From assembly GCA_027490725.1 (NCBI GenBank), contig JAIXXN010000019.1:94188-158187 (forward strand): a stretch of 64,000 bases of DNA, written 5' to 3'. The position numbers were made by a program, and so were the translations under genes. Positions 17,115-27,173 of this stretch are shown here, in pieces. A model generated the notes under the pieces. That model worked only from the letters and a program-made list of their open reading frames with translations. It searched no databases and had not been told where the DNA came from. Each line of letters begins with the position of its first letter. Position 1 is the stretch's first letter. This stretch comes from Oxalobacteraceae bacterium (GTDB lineage Bacteria > Pseudomonadota > Gammaproteobacteria > Burkholderiales > Burkholderiaceae_D).

Positions 17115-19280
17115 CTAGCGGCGGCGCTGCGGTTTGCCGGTCTGCTTGTCCTGATACATGGCGCGATCGGCGCGGCCCAGCAGCATTTCCAGATCGTGCG
17201 GATCGTCCGGGTGGTGCACGGCGATGCCGATGCTGGCGCTGAGCGCGACGCTGGTCGTTTTTAGACGGAATGGCTGCAACAGGGCCGGGCGCAATTTGTC
17301 GGCAGTTTCCTGGGCAGCGGCATCGTCCTGCAGATTCTCCAGAATCACCACGAATTCATCGCCCGCCAGCCGGCCCACGGTATCGGTTTTGCGTACCGTG
17401 TCGCGCAGGCGCTGGGCAAACTGGCGCAGCAGTTCGTCGCCTTCTTCATGGCCGTAGCGGTCATTGATCTGCTTGAAGCGATCCAGATCGACAAAGAACA
17501 CGGCGCAGTTCTGGCGCAGCCGGTTGGCGCGCTGGATGGCCTCGTCCAGCGCCACCATCAGGGCGCGCCGGTTAGGCAGGTCGGTGAGAGTGTCGCGCAG
17601 CGCCATCGCTTCCATCGAGGCGAACAGAGATTTGCGTTCGCTGATGTCATGCAGGAAGGCGATGAACAAATGGCCGCTGCTGCGCGGCACATAGGCTAGC
17701 GCTACTTCCACCGTCAGCTCCTGACCGTCGCGGTTGTGCAGCGATAGTTCGATGCGCCGGTTCAGCACGGCGTCGCCGCCATTTTCGGCCAGCTGGCGCA
17801 TATCGCGTTCGTAGGCGCGCCGCAGCAGCGGTGGTAGCACCATCGCCGCCAGCGGCTGGCCGATCACTTCACTGCGCCGCCAGCCCAGCAGCTTTTCCGC
17901 CTGCAGGTTCCAGTCCAGCACCACGCCGCCCGGATCAAGCGCGATGAAGGCGTCATAGGCGTTATCGAGAATCGCGCGTAATTCGGCAGCGCGTTCCTGC
18001 AGCAGCATCTGGGTGCTCTGTTCCTGCGCCAGTGCGCGTTCCAGCAGCATGGCTTTGCCAGCAATTTCGCGGGTGCGCTGCTGCACCGTCGATTCCAGAC
18101 TTTCGTTCAGCGTGCGTAGCGAGTCCAGATGGCTCTCTTCCTTGCGCACCAGTTGCGCCAGCATGTGCGACAACTCCTGCGCCTCATGGAAGCTCTCTAC
18201 CTGCGCAATCGGTGGCAGGGGCGCGCGACTATCCTGTGCGGCCAGACGCTGGCCGATGTCGTGGCTGAGCGCTTCCAGAGGCTTAGTCAGGCGGCGCGTC
18301 AGTATGGCACCCAGCAGTGCCACCAGCACCACCAGCGCGGCGCCGGCCAGCAGGATGCGGCGTTCCAGCGCATGTGCTGCGGCCAGTGCCACCGCTTCGG
18401 GCTGACGTACCAGTACCGACCAGCTGGGTGTTGCAGGATCGCTGCTACTGCTGCTACTGCTGGCGCTACTGCCGCTCAGGCTATACGCGGTGAGATAGCG
18501 TTGCCCGTCGGCCCAGCGTTCGCGGATTGCGCCCGGCTGGCCGCTCTTCGACAGCGTCAGGCTGTCGGTGCTGAGTATGGTTTCTTCGCTGCCTTGCGGG
18601 CCAAGGATCACGGTGCCATCCTGCCGGACAATGAAGATCTCGGTCCCGGGTGGCTGCCCTTGCGGCACGAGCATGGTTTGCACCTGTCGTCGCGCCCAGC
18701 CCCAGCCCATCTGCACGCACAGCACGGCGCGCGACCTGCCGTCCGCGGCGGGCACGGGGCCGGCAATATCGACAAAACGCCACGGATCGCTGCTGGCCGG
18801 GAGCTTCTTGCCGAGCAGGGTGGCGGCGTGGAAGTCGCTGGCATAAAACCGTTCGCGCCCCTGCACAAACCAGTTGCGGGTACTGATGTCCTGTCCTTCC
18901 AGCGTGCCCTGCGTGGCGGCATACAGTTTGCCATCCGGATGGGCCAGCGCTAGCCAGGCGTAGTCGGGGAAGGCTTTCTGCAGCGACTCGAGCACGTGGC
19001 GCGCTTCGTCCGGCGAGCGGGGCTGCTGAATTTGCGGCAGGGCGCTGATCAGGCGGATATCGCCGATGGCTTTCTGCACCGCGCGGTTGAGCGTATCGCG
19101 CATCTGCCACGACAGTTGCTGCAGGCGCTGGCCGGCCGCGCGTTCGGCGTCGCGTAGCGCGTAATGGTGCACCAGTGCCAGCAGGGTCAGTACTGTCAGC
19201 AGTACCGCGGCGCTTAATCCTGTCGCGACCAGGGTGGTCAGGCGCGGGCGTTGCGGACGGTTGGGGGAAGGCGCAATCAT
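17115..19280 (-). CDS. Membrane diguanylate cyclase with periplasmic sensor, HAMP and PAS domains
   Basis: About 721 residues from the ATG at 19280 (MIAPSPNRPQRP...); an ATG at 19394 would add 38 residues and touches a GGAGG, so the start is uncertain. A first helix, a periplasmic dCACHE-like domain of about 270 residues, a second helix and HAMP, a coiled coil, a PAS domain ('ILDNAYDAFIALDPGGVVLDWN') and a GGDEF domain follow in order. The active site reads AGDEF ('GRLAGDEFVVIL'), a tolerated variant. Arg-Lys-Thr-Asp five residues earlier is the RxxD product-inhibition site. No EAL domain is present. A serine tract interrupts the sensor domain. Confidence 0.9.
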   Translation of the reverse strand: MIAPSPNRPQRPRLTTLVATGLSAAVLLTVLTLLALVHHYALRDAERAAGQRLQQLSWQMRDTLNRAVQKAIGDIRLISALPQIQQPRSPDEARHVLESLQKAFPDYAWLALAHPDGKLYAATQGTLEGQDISTRNWFVQGRERFYASDFHAATLLGKKLPASSDPWRFVDIAGPVPAADGRSRAVLCVQMGWGWARRQVQTMLVPQGQPPGTEIFIVRQDGTVILGPQGSEETILSTDSLTLSKSGQPGAIRERWADGQRYLTAYSLSGSSASSSSSSSDPATPSWSVLVRQPEAVALAAAHALERRILLAGAALVVLVALLGAILTRRLTKPLEALSHDIGQRLAAQDSRAPLPPIAQVESFHEAQELSHMLAQLVRKEESHLDSLRTLNESLESTVQQRTREIAGKAMLLERALAQEQSTQMLLQERAAELRAILDNAYDAFIALDPGGVVLDWNLQAEKLLGWRRSEVIGQPLAAMVLPPLLRRAYERDMRQLAENGGDAVLNRRIELSLHNRDGQELTVEVALAYVPRSSGHLFIAFLHDISERKSLFASMEAMALRDTLTDLPNRRALMVALDEAIQRANRLRQNCAVFFVDLDRFKQINDRYGHEEGDELLRQFAQRLRDTVRKTDTVGRLAGDEFVVILENLQDDAAAQETADKLRPALLQPFRLKTTSVALSASIGIAVHHPDDPHDLEMLLGRADRAMYQDKQTGKPQRRR

Positions 19281-19411
19281 CAAGGGACGGCAAAAATAAT
19301 GACGTGAGGAAATAAAACATTGTAGCACCGGCCTTCCAGTACCAAGGCTGGCAACACCGAATTCGCGTGCTTTACGCCACGGTTTTGAAGTCATCCTCCA
19401 GAAAAGCCCGC

Positions 19412-19442
19412 TTGACTTACTTAGAATGATCGTTCATTCTAA
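19412..19442 (+). promoter_or_regulatory. RND operon promoter with overlapping palindromic operator
   Basis: A -35 box TTGACT at 19412-19417 is followed after 17 bases by a weak -10 (CATTCT). An inverted repeat TTAGAATGA (19421-19429), TCGT spacer, TCATTCTAA (19434-19442), with perfect 9-base arms, covers the spacer and -10. That placement is typical of TetR/AcrR repression. The TetR gene at the end of the operon is the obvious candidate repressor. The promoter call is by eye. Confidence 0.7.
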
Positions 19443-19477
19443 CGTCTGTGACTATTTTTTATACAGAAAGAATCCAC

Positions 19478-20671
19478 ATGGAAGCCTATTTCTGCTCCCC
19501 TCCACTGCGCACCGCCAGCGTGGTCGCACTGATTTCCGCGAGCCTTATGCTCAGCGCTTGCTCCCGTCCCCCTTCCGAAGCACCTCATGCGCAGGTGGCG
19601 GAAGTGGGCGTTTTCAAAGTGGCGCCCGAGGCGCTGCAGATCAGCACCGAACTGCCGGGCCGCACCGCTGCCTATCAGGTGGCCGAAGTGCGCCCGCAGG
19701 TCGGTGGGCTGATCCGGAAACGCCTGTTTGTCGAAGGCGCCGATGTGCAGGCTGGCGCCGCGCTGTACCAGATCGATGCGGCCAGCTATCAGGCTGCCCA
19801 GCAGTCGGCCAGGGCCGCACTGGCCAAGGCCCAGGCTAATTTGCTGAGCACCGCGCCGAAAGTAGCGCGCTACAAGGAATTGCTGGCCATCGAAGGTGTG
19901 AGCCGGCAGGAATATGATGATGCCGTGGCCGCCCACGAGCAGGCCCGCGCCGAAGTGGCGGTGGCCAGCGCTGCGCTGGAAACGGCCAGCATCAATCTGC
20001 AGTACACCCGCGTTGAAGCGCCGATCAGTGGCCGCATCAGCCGTTCGAGTGTGACGCCAGGCGCGCTGGTCACCGCCAGTCAGGCTAGCGCGCTGGCGAC
20101 CGTGCAGCAGCTCGATCCGATCTACGTCGATGTAACGCAGTCGAGCGAAGATCTGTTGCGTCTGAAGCGCGAACTGGAAAGCGGTGGCCTGAAGCGCACC
20201 GCCCAGCAGGCCAAGGTCACGCTGCTGCTGTCGGACGGCAGCCGCTATGCGCATCCCGGCAAGCTGCAGTTCTCCGATGTCACGGTGGATGCCGGTACCG
20301 GCAACGTTACCTTGCGCGCGCTGTTCCCGAATCCCCGTCACGATCTGTTGCCCGGTATGTTTGTGCGCGCGCAGGTCGATGCCGGTATCAACGAACAGGC
20401 CATCGCTGTGCCGCAGCAGGGCGTGAGCCGCAATGCCAAAGGCGAGGCTACTGCGCTGGTACTGAACCCGCAGGGCAAGGTCGAGCAGCGCACGCTGGTG
20501 ACCGGCGGCACACGCGGCGATCAATGGCTGGTGAAATCAGGCCTGAAGGCTGGTGATCTGGTGATTGTTGAAGGCTTGCAGAAGGTGCAGCCGGGCGCTG
20601 CAGCGCAGGTGGCCAAGCCTGCGCCTGCAGTCGCCAAGGCGGCGCCGCTGGCTGCCAGTAACGCGCAATAA
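19478..20671 (+). CDS. RND efflux periplasmic adaptor (AcrA/MexA type)
   Basis: A 397-residue membrane fusion protein from the ATG at 19478. The lipobox LSAC (Cys28) makes it an inner-membrane-anchored lipoprotein. '[42 protein letters not shown]' is the lipoyl half-motif; a long helical hairpin ('[74 protein letters not shown]') follows, then the beta-barrel and membrane-proximal domain. It links the inner-membrane pump to the outer-membrane channel encoded in the same operon. It is the first gene after an operator-bearing promoter. Confidence 0.95.
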   Translation: MEAYFCSPPLRTASVVALISASLMLSACSRPPSEAPHAQVAEVGVFKVAPEALQISTELPGRTAAYQVAEVRPQVGGLIRKRLFVEGADVQAGAALYQIDAASYQAAQQSARAALAKAQANLLSTAPKVARYKELLAIEGVSRQEYDDAVAAHEQARAEVAVASAALETASINLQYTRVEAPISGRISRSSVTPGALVTASQASALATVQQLDPIYVDVTQSSEDLLRLKRELESGGLKRTAQQAKVTLLLSDGSRYAHPGKLQFSDVTVDAGTGNVTLRALFPNPRHDLLPGMFVRAQVDAGINEQAIAVPQQGVSRNAKGEATALVLNPQGKVEQRTLVTGGTRGDQWLVKSGLKAGDLVIVEGLQKVQPGAAAQVAKPAPAVAKAAPLAASNAQ

Positions 20672-20682
20672 GGGAGAGCCTC

Positions 20683-23600
20683 ATGTCACGATTCTTTATA
20701 GACCGGCCGATTTTTGCGTGGGTGGTTGCCATCGTCATCATGCTGGCAGGCGTGATCGCCATTGCCGGCCTGCCGATTGCGCAGTATCCGAGCATCGCGC
20801 CGCCGGCAATTTCGATTAGCGGTTCCTATCCGGGGGCTTCGGCCAAGACGGTAGAAGATGCGGTCACGCAGGTGATCGAACAGAAAATGAAGGGCATCGA
20901 TGGATTGCGCTATATGTCCTCGTCCAGCGATGGCACGGGCGGCATCAGCATCACGCTGACCTTCAAGAACGGTACCAATCCGGACATCGCCCAAGTGCAG
21001 GTGCAGAACAAGCTGCAACTGGCGACACCGCTGCTACCGGCCATCGTCACCCAGCAAGGGCTAGTGGTCACCAAGGCCACCATGAATTTCCTGATGGTGC
21101 TGGGCTTTGTGTCGGAGGACGGCAAAATGACGCAGGCCGATCTGGGCGACTATGTCGCTTCCAGCGTGATCGATACCCTGAGTCGCGTGGAAGGGGTGGG
21201 CGATGTGACCTCGTTCGGCGCCCAGTACGCCATGCGGATCTGGCTCGATCCGGCCAAGCTGCACAGCTATCAGCTGACCCCCGCCGATGTGGCTGCCGCG
21301 ATCCGCGCACAGAATGCCGAAGTCTCGGCCGGTGAACTGGGTGGTGCACCCGCCGTGCCGGGCCAGCAACTGAATGCCACCGTGTCGGCCCAGAGTCGTT
21401 TGCAGACGCCCCAGCAGTTCGGCGCGATCCTGTTGAAAACAGCCAGCAGCGGCGCCACGGTCTACCTGCGCGATGTCGCCCGGATGGAACTGGGCAGCGA
21501 GAACTACAACGTGCTGGCGCGCTACAACGGCAAGCCTGCTACCGGTGTGGCCGTGAAACTGGCGAGCGGCGCGAATGCGCTGGATACCGCCACCGCGGTG
21601 AAGGCCAGCATCGCCCGCATGGAACAGCAATTCCCTGCCGGGATGAAGGCAGTGGTGGCATATGACACCACGCCGTTCGTCAAACTGTCGATCGAAGAAG
21701 TGGTCAAGACGCTGGCCGAAGCCGTGCTGCTGGTGTTCCTGGTGATGTATCTGTTCCTGCAGAACTTCCGTGCCACGCTGATCCCCACCATGGCGGTGCC
21801 GGTGGTGCTGCTGGGGACCTTCGCGATTCTGTCGGCCTTCGGTTATTCGATCAACACACTGACCATGTTTGCGATGGTGCTGGCGATCGGTCTGCTGGTC
21901 GATGATGCGATCGTGGTGGTGGAAAACGTCGAGCGCGTGATGGCGGAAGAAGGTTTGTCACCACTGGAAGCGACCCGCAAGTCGATGGGCCAGATCAGCG
22001 GTGCGCTGGTGGGCATTGCGCTGGTACTGTCGGCAGTATTTGTGCCGATGGCTTTCTTCGGCGGTTCGACCGGGGTGATCTACCGTCAGTTCTCGATCAC
22101 AATTGTGTCGGCCATGGTGCTGTCGGTGCTGGTAGCGATGGTATTTACGCCAGCGCTGTGCGCCACCTTGCTGAAACCCGTTAAGCAGGGCCAGCACGCT
22201 AGCAACAGCGGCTTCTTTGGCTGGTTTAACCGCAGCTTCGAGCACGCCAGCAATCGCTATCAGGGCTGGGTCGGCGCGATCCTGAACCGTCAGGGCCGTG
22301 CGCTGCTACTGTATGCCGTGCTGCTGGCGGCACTGGCGCTGCTGTTTATGCGTCTGCCAAGCTCGTTCCTGCCGGAAGAAGATCAGGGCGTGCTGTTTAC
22401 CCAGATCCAGTTGCCGACCGGGGCAACCCAGCAGCGTACGCTGAAAGTGATCGAACAGGTCGAGCAGCACTATCTGCAGAACGAAAAAGCGGCCGTGGAG
22501 TCGGTGTTTGCGGTGGCCGGTTTCAGTTTTAGCGGGAATGGCCAGAATACCGGTATCGCCTTTGTGCGCATGAAGGACTGGTCCGAGCGCAAAGGCGCAG
22601 CCTTGCACGTGAATGCGATTGTCGGTCGGGCGATGGGTAATTTCGCACAGATCAAGGATGCGATGGTGTTCGCGTTTGCACCGCCGGCCGTGATCGAACT
22701 GGGTAATGCCAGCGGCTTCGACCTGCAGTTGCAGGATCGCGGCGGAGTAGGCCACGCGGCACTGATGGCCGCACGTAACCAGATGCTGGGCATGGCGGCG
22801 CAAAACCCGCTGCTGATGGCGGTGCGCCCGAACGGGCAGGACGACACGCCGCAGTACAAGATCAGCATCGATCAGCAGAAAGCCAGCGCGCTGGGCCTGT
22901 CCATCGACGACGTGAATCAGGTATTGAGTACCGCCTGGGGTAGTGCTTACGTCAACGATTTTGTCGATCGTGGTCGCGTCAAGAAAGTGTATATGCAGGG
23001 CAGCGCCGAAGCACGTATGGCACCGGAAGACTTAGGTAAATGGTTTGCCCGCAATGCGCGCGGCGAGATGGTGCCGTTCTCCGCCTTCGCTACCGGCGAG
23101 TGGATTTATGCTTCGCCGCGACTGGAACGTTACAACGGCATGCCGTCGACCGAGATCCTCGGCATGCCGGCACCGGGACAGAGTTCCGGTGTGGCGATGG
23201 CCGAGATCGAGAAAATGGCTGCCAGGCTGCCAGCAGGGATTGCCTACGAGTGGACCGGCCTGTCGACCGAAGAACGTGACTCCGGTTCGCAGACTACCCA
23301 GCTGTATGCCCTGTCACTGCTGATCGTGTTCCTCTGTCTGGCCGCCTTGTACGAGAGCTGGTCGATCCCGTTCTCGGTGCTGCTGGTGGTACCACTGGGT
23401 GTGATCGGGGCAGTGCTGGCGACCTTTGTCTTCAAGCTGTCTAACGACGTGTACTTCCAGGTCGGTCTGCTGACGGTGATCGGTCTGGCGTCGAAGAATG
23501 CGATTCTGATTGTGGAATTTGCCAAGGAATTGCAGGAGCAGGGCGTGGAACTGAAGCAGGCCACCTTGCAGGCCGTACGTCTGCGTCTGCGGCCGATTCT

Positions 23601-23817
23601 GATGACGTCGATCGCCTTCGGGCTCGGGGTGCTGCCACTGGCGATCAGCAATGGTGCCGGTTCCGGTAGTCAGAATGCTATCGGTGTCGGTGTGCTGGGC
23701 GGGATGCTGTCGGCCACCTTCCTCGGGATCTTCTTTGTCCCGCTGTTCTTTGTACTGGTGCGCGGCTACTTCGGTAACAAGCCAGCGGCGCCGGTAACTG
23801 CTGTGGAGGAAAATTAA
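20683..23817 (+). CDS. RND multidrug efflux pump, HAE1 family (AcrB/MexB type)
   Basis: A 1044-residue inner-membrane proton/drug antiporter of normal family length. It starts '[21 protein letters not shown]', as AcrB does. '[17 protein letters not shown]' carries the two aspartates of helix 4 that relay protons, and '[32 protein letters not shown]' opens the second half. Twelve helices and two large periplasmic loops are evident. It follows the adaptor by 11 bases and ends two bases before the outer-membrane factor gene. Substrates cannot be told from sequence; HAE1 members usually export amphiphilic drugs, dyes and solvents. Confidence 0.96.
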   Translation: MSRFFIDRPIFAWVVAIVIMLAGVIAIAGLPIAQYPSIAPPAISISGSYPGASAKTVEDAVTQVIEQKMKGIDGLRYMSSSSDGTGGISITLTFKNGTNPDIAQVQVQNKLQLATPLLPAIVTQQGLVVTKATMNFLMVLGFVSEDGKMTQADLGDYVASSVIDTLSRVEGVGDVTSFGAQYAMRIWLDPAKLHSYQLTPADVAAAIRAQNAEVSAGELGGAPAVPGQQLNATVSAQSRLQTPQQFGAILLKTASSGATVYLRDVARMELGSENYNVLARYNGKPATGVAVKLASGANALDTATAVKASIARMEQQFPAGMKAVVAYDTTPFVKLSIEEVVKTLAEAVLLVFLVMYLFLQNFRATLIPTMAVPVVLLGTFAILSAFGYSINTLTMFAMVLAIGLLVDDAIVVVENVERVMAEEGLSPLEATRKSMGQISGALVGIALVLSAVFVPMAFFGGSTGVIYRQFSITIVSAMVLSVLVAMVFTPALCATLLKPVKQGQHASNSGFFGWFNRSFEHASNRYQGWVGAILNRQGRALLLYAVLLAALALLFMRLPSSFLPEEDQGVLFTQIQLPTGATQQRTLKVIEQVEQHYLQNEKAAVESVFAVAGFSFSGNGQNTGIAFVRMKDWSERKGAALHVNAIVGRAMGNFAQIKDAMVFAFAPPAVIELGNASGFDLQLQDRGGVGHAALMAARNQMLGMAAQNPLLMAVRPNGQDDTPQYKISIDQQKASALGLSIDDVNQVLSTAWGSAYVNDFVDRGRVKKVYMQGSAEARMAPEDLGKWFARNARGEMVPFSAFATGEWIYASPRLERYNGMPSTEILGMPAPGQSSGVAMAEIEKMAARLPAGIAYEWTGLSTEERDSGSQTTQLYALSLLIVFLCLAALYESWSIPFSVLLVVPLGVIGAVLATFVFKLSNDVYFQVGLLTVIGLASKNAILIVEFAKELQEQGVELKQATLQAVRLRLRPILMTSIAFGLGVLPLAISNGAGSGSQNAIGVGVLGGMLSATFLGIFFVPLFFVLVRGYFGNKPAAPVTAVEEN

Positions 23818-23819
23818 TC

Positions 23820-25256
23820 ATGCAAAAAACACTGTTCTCTCTGGCAGCGCTGGCGCTGCTGGCCGGTTGCAGTCTGGCGCCGGTGCTGCCGGCACCGCAA
23901 GCCGGTACGGTGACGGACTGGCCGCAAGGCGCGCCATATCAGGCCTTGCCTGCGGCCGCAGCAGATGCCCAGCCGGCTGCAGAAATTCTGTGGCGCGACT
24001 ATTTTTCCGATGCCAGCTTGCGTGAAGTGATTGCACTGGCACTGGCCAATAATCGCGATCTGCGGGTGTCGGCACTGAATATCGATAAGGCGAAAGCGCA
24101 GTACAACATCGATAGCGCTGCCTTGCTACCGAAACTGTCGGCCAATCTGGGCCAGACGGCTAGCCGCACACCGGCTGCGCTGAACGGCAGCGCTGCGGCG
24201 CAGACCAGCCATCAGTACAGCGCCGGCCTGACGATGGCGGCCTATGAACTCGACTTCTTCGGCAAGTTACGCAATCTGTCGGAAGCGGGGCTGCATAGCT
24301 ATCTGGCGACCGAAGAGGCGCGCCGTGCGCAGCAGATTACGCTGGTGGCAGAAGTGGCGCATGCCTATCTGACGCTGGGCGCGGACCAGCAACGCCTGCA
24401 ACTGGCCACGGAAACGCTGCGCAGCCAGCAGATCTCGCTCAAGCTTAACCAGCAGCGCTTCGAGCGCGGCGTGACGGCGGGCGTGGATCTGTACGATGCC
24501 CAGAGTAGTGTGGAAGCGGCGCGCAGTGATCTGGCCCTGTATACGGCGCAAGTGGCGCTCGATACCAATGCCCTGCGCCTGCTAGTGGGGGCGGATATAC
24601 CAGCCGCGCTGCTACCGGCAGCCGCGCTCGACGTCAGCACCAGTCAGGCGGCGATTCCCGCCGGATTGCCAGCGGAGTTGCTGCAGCGCCGTCCGGACGT
24701 GCAGCAAGCCGAACGTGCGCTGCGCGCCGCCAATGCGAATATCGGCGTGGCACGCGCTGCCTTCTTCCCCAGCGTGACGCTGACGGCCAGCGGCGGCAGT
24801 GCCAGTAACAGTCTGAACGGGCTGTTCAAAGCCGGCTCGTCGAACTGGAGTTTCATTCCCCAGATTAATCTGCCGATTTTTGATGGCGGTGTGAATCGCG
24901 CCAATCTGAACATTGCCAGGGCCGATCGCGATATCTCGCTGGCGCAGTACGAGAAGGCGATCCAGTCGGCGTTCCGCGAAGTGGCCGATGCGCTGGCCCA
25001 GCGCGGTACGCTGGTACAGCGGCTCGACGCCCAGCAGGCGCTGGTGGCGGCAGCAGACAAGAGCTACCGGGTTCACGAGGCGCGCTACCGTCAGGGCGCC
25101 GAGTCGTATCTGGCGGCACTGGTGGCACAGCGCGCGCTGTATGCGGCGCAGCAGGGGCTGATCGGTGCGCAACTCGAGCAATCGGCGAATGCCGTGACAC
25201 TCTACAAAGTGCTGGGCGGCGGCTGGCAGCCGGAAAGCCTGAGTCCGCAGGGCTAG
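23820..25256 (+). CDS. Outer-membrane efflux lipoprotein (NodT/OprM type)
   Basis: A 478-residue TolC-like channel. The signal sequence ends at the lipobox LAGC (Cys17). The duplicated helical domain shows the usual family motifs: 'LWRDYFSDASLREVIALALANNRDLRVSALNIDKAKAQY' in the first repeat, 'LPAELLQRRPDVQQAERALRAANANIGVARAAFFPSVTLTASGG' and 'NLPIFDGGVNRANL' in the second. It forms a trimeric exit duct for the preceding adaptor and pump, whose gene ends two bases before its start. Confidence 0.95.
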   Translation: MQKTLFSLAALALLAGCSLAPVLPAPQAGTVTDWPQGAPYQALPAAAADAQPAAEILWRDYFSDASLREVIALALANNRDLRVSALNIDKAKAQYNIDSAALLPKLSANLGQTASRTPAALNGSAAAQTSHQYSAGLTMAAYELDFFGKLRNLSEAGLHSYLATEEARRAQQITLVAEVAHAYLTLGADQQRLQLATETLRSQQISLKLNQQRFERGVTAGVDLYDAQSSVEAARSDLALYTAQVALDTNALRLLVGADIPAALLPAAALDVSTSQAAIPAGLPAELLQRRPDVQQAERALRAANANIGVARAAFFPSVTLTASGGSASNSLNGLFKAGSSNWSFIPQINLPIFDGGVNRANLNIARADRDISLAQYEKAIQSAFREVADALAQRGTLVQRLDAQQALVAAADKSYRVHEARYRQGAESYLAALVAQRALYAAQQGLIGAQLEQSANAVTLYKVLGGGWQPESLSPQG

Positions 25257-25409
25257 GGCTGGAGCGGGGAGCCGGTGTTGTATGCCGGCTGCCCGCCAGG
25301 ACTGGTAAATTGACAAATGCGCCACGCTTCGCCACAGTACCGCCTCAGGCTAGCCTCATTACGGTTCGCAATGAGCGCTGAGCAGATTGTAGATACCCGG
25401 AAAGACACC

Positions 25410-26024
25410 ATGAACACCCCACCCGTAAAACGACGTACTGACCCGGAACGGGCGCTGCAAAGGCGCAATCAGGTGCTGGAAGCTGCGGCCCTGTGTTTTG
25501 CGCGTAGCGGTTTTCACGGTGCCAGCATGGCGGAGATTTCCAGGCAGGCGGGCATGAGTGCCGGCCATATCTACAATTATTTCGACAGCAAGGACGCCAT
25601 CATTCTGGCCTTTGTCGAGCGTGAAGCGGAGTATATTTCGGGCTTGTTGCGCGATCTCGATAGCAGCCCGGATCCGCTGCAGGCGATGCTGGACGACGTG
25701 GCGCATCATGTGGCCGAATCGCTGGACCCGCAACCCTGGCATGTGCCGCTGGAGATGTACGCGGAAGCCTCGCGCAATCCCGTGATTGCGGCCAAGCTCA
25801 AGGAAGTCGATGAGCGTTCGCACCGGCAGCTGCGCGAGCTGGTCAAGCGTGGCCGCGAAATGCGCCAGTTACCCGTGGATGAAGCCTTGCTCGATGGGCG
25901 TGTGCATACGCTGGTGACGTTTTTCAATGGCTTGCCGGTACGTGGTATCCAGCGTCCCGATATGAACCGGGACGGTCTGGTGGAAGGCTTTAGCCGGGTG
26001 ATGCAGGCACTCTTGATGTCCTGA
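25410..26024 (+). CDS. TetR/AcrR-family transcriptional repressor
   Basis: A 204-residue regulator from the ATG at 25410, which has GGAAAG upstream; a longer frame to 25317 looks non-coding. The N-terminal helix-turn-helix is 'GASMAEISRQAGMSAGHIYNYFDSKDAIILAF', a canonical TetR motif. The C-terminal domain would bind the inducer. It lies 153 bases after the efflux channel gene on the same strand and probably represses the operon through the palindrome at 19421-19442. Most RND repressors are divergently encoded, so this downstream position is less usual. It may have its own promoter. Confidence 0.9.
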   Translation: MNTPPVKRRTDPERALQRRNQVLEAAALCFARSGFHGASMAEISRQAGMSAGHIYNYFDSKDAIILAFVEREAEYISGLLRDLDSSPDPLQAMLDDVAHHVAESLDPQPWHVPLEMYAEASRNPVIAAKLKEVDERSHRQLRELVKRGREMRQLPVDEALLDGRVHTLVTFFNGLPVRGIQRPDMNRDGLVEGFSRVMQALLMS

Positions 26025-26098
26025 GTGCTGCACTGAACGCCGTCATGCGTGGCGGGGAATCCGGGCCGCGCGGGTGTTGTGGGGCAGCCTAAGCAAAC

Positions 26099-26128
26099 AT
26101 GACAAAAGCTCAAACTCGCTGGTATAAT
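26099..26128 (+). promoter_or_regulatory. Promoter of tRNA-Pro
   Basis: ATGACA (26099-26104), an 18-base spacer and a perfect TATAAT (26123-26128). The mature tRNA begins 12 bases after the -10, leaving a leader of only a few bases. Confidence 0.75.
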
Positions 26129-26139
26129 TTAATTCTCGT

Positions 26140-26216
26140 CGGGGCGTAGCGCAGCCTGGTAGCGTACATGCATGGGGTGCATGGGGTCGGAAGTTCGAAT
26201 CTTCTCGCCCCGACCA
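26140..26216 (+). tRNA. tRNA-Pro (anticodon GGG), CCA encoded
   Basis: The 77 bases fold as a complete cloverleaf. The acceptor stem CGGGGCG (26140-26146) pairs with CGCCCCG (26206-26212). The D arm contains AGCGCAGCCTGGTAGCG. The anticodon stem CATGC/GCATG encloses ATGGGGT with anticodon GGG. The T arm reads GTTCGAATC. The discriminator A and CCA are encoded in the DNA. It closely follows the E. coli proline GGG isoacceptor layout, and decodes CCC and CCU. It has its own promoter and terminator. Confidence 0.97.
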
Positions 26217-26233
26217 ATCGAATCAAAGACTTA

Positions 26234-26258
26234 GGCCAACCTTCGGGTTGGCCTTTTT
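26234..26258 (+). terminator. Terminator of tRNA-Pro
   Basis: GGCCAACC (26234-26241), a TTCG tetraloop and GGTTGGCC (26246-26253), then five T residues: a strong intrinsic terminator 18 bases after the tRNA. Confidence 0.92.
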
Positions 26259-26477
26259 CGTTTGCGCCGCAGATTCCTCACTAAGCTGCTAAGAAACATT
26301 ACGAGCTGCTATGGCGTGCTTGCCGGAGACTATTGGATCAGCTCCAAACCGGTACTCGCACCACAAGGTAGACCTTTGTCTGGGCATCTCTTTGTGTCGC
26401 ATAACTTGCTGGATGGTCTGGACCGGGGACAACTTCAAGAAGGAAGTGCGCCCATCTGATCCGTCACAGTGCCGCGC
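26259..26477. other. Non-coding spacer after tRNA-Pro
   Basis: 219 bases between the tRNA terminator and the convergent YitT-like gene. Short open frames occur but have no ribosome binding site, no recognisable motif and atypical composition. I see no integrase fragment, direct repeat of the tRNA 3' end or other mobile-element trace. Confidence 0.5.
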
Positions 26478-27089
26478 TCAGGCCGCGCCGTAGCGCCCCG
26501 GTACGTGGTTGATGGCCAGCGTCAGGTTCAGCACGGCGGCACCGAGCAGCGAGATGGCGATCCGGTCAAGTGGCACTATCGACAACGACAGCAGCACGAT
26601 GGCGCCATCGATGGTCAGTTGCATATATCCGGCACGCCAGCCAAAGCGCTCCTGCAGGTACAGCACCAGCACATTGACGCCGCCCAGACTGGCGCGGTGG
26701 CGGAACAGAATCAGCAAGCCGACGCCGGCCAGCAAGCCCCCCATCACGGCGGAATAGAAGGGATGGACATCGCCAATCTTGAACACCAGTGGCAGCAGTT
26801 CCGACCAGGCGCTCAGCAGGCCGACCGACAGAAACGTCTTGAGCGTGAACACGCGCCCCATCTTTTTATAGGCCAGCACATAGAAGGGCAGATTGACCAG
26901 AAAGAACAGCTTGCCGAAAGAAATGCCGCTGAAGTACTTGAGTAGAATCGCGATGCCGACCGTGCCGCCGGTAATCAGGTTGGCAGTGCCGAGCAGGTTC
27001 ACACCCAGCGAAATGAGCAGGGTGCCGGTGATGAGTGCCTGAGCGTCATCAAATAGCGAATGTTGGTGTACAGGAAGCGTCGTTTGCAT
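26478..27089 (-). CDS. YitT-family (DUF161) integral membrane protein
   Basis: A 203-residue protein from the ATG at 27089 with five to six hydrophobic helices. 'ALITGTLLISLGVNLLGTANLITGGTVGIAILLKYFSGISFGKLFFLVNLPFYVLAYKKMGRVFTLKTF' matches the YitT core, in which 'GGTxGIA' is highly conserved. It lacks the C-terminal DUF2179 domain of Bacillus YitT, as proteobacterial members often do. Transport function is unknown. Its upstream region holds two FNR-like boxes, which suggests oxygen-linked control. Confidence 0.85.
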   Translation of the reverse strand: MQTTLPVHQHSLFDDAQALITGTLLISLGVNLLGTANLITGGTVGIAILLKYFSGISFGKLFFLVNLPFYVLAYKKMGRVFTLKTFLSVGLLSAWSELLPLVFKIGDVHPFYSAVMGGLLAGVGLLILFRHRASLGGVNVLVLYLQERFGWRAGYMQLTIDGAIVLLSLSIVPLDRIAISLLGAAVLNLTLAINHVPGRYGAA

Positions 27090-27126
27090 AGTGGCGCGAT
27101 CATATAGCATCCTGCGACGCCGGCGC

Positions 27127-27173
27127 ATTGACCTAGGTCAATAAAAACGACAAGTATTCTTGATTGAAATCAG
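27127..27173 (-). promoter_or_regulatory. Two FNR/ANR-like boxes upstream of the yitT-like gene
   Basis: A perfect 16-base palindrome ATTGACCTAGGTCAAT (27127-27142) contains TTGAC-N4-GTCAA, close to the FNR/ANR consensus TTGAT-N4-ATCAA. A second site TTGATTGAAATCAG (27160-27173) matches the consensus except at the last base. Their centres are 32 bases apart and 46 and 78 bases upstream of the ATG at 27089. They could equally serve the divergent gene at 27353. Confidence 0.6.

Noticed and set aside
26262..26459. A 65-codon open frame after the tRNA terminator
   Set aside because: It begins inside the terminator tail, lacks a ribosome binding site and shows no homology-like motif.
26140..26477. 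tRNA-Pro as attachment site of a genomic island
   Set aside because: No integrase gene, no repeat of the tRNA 3' end and no mobile genes occur downstream; the next gene is a chromosomal YitT-like gene.
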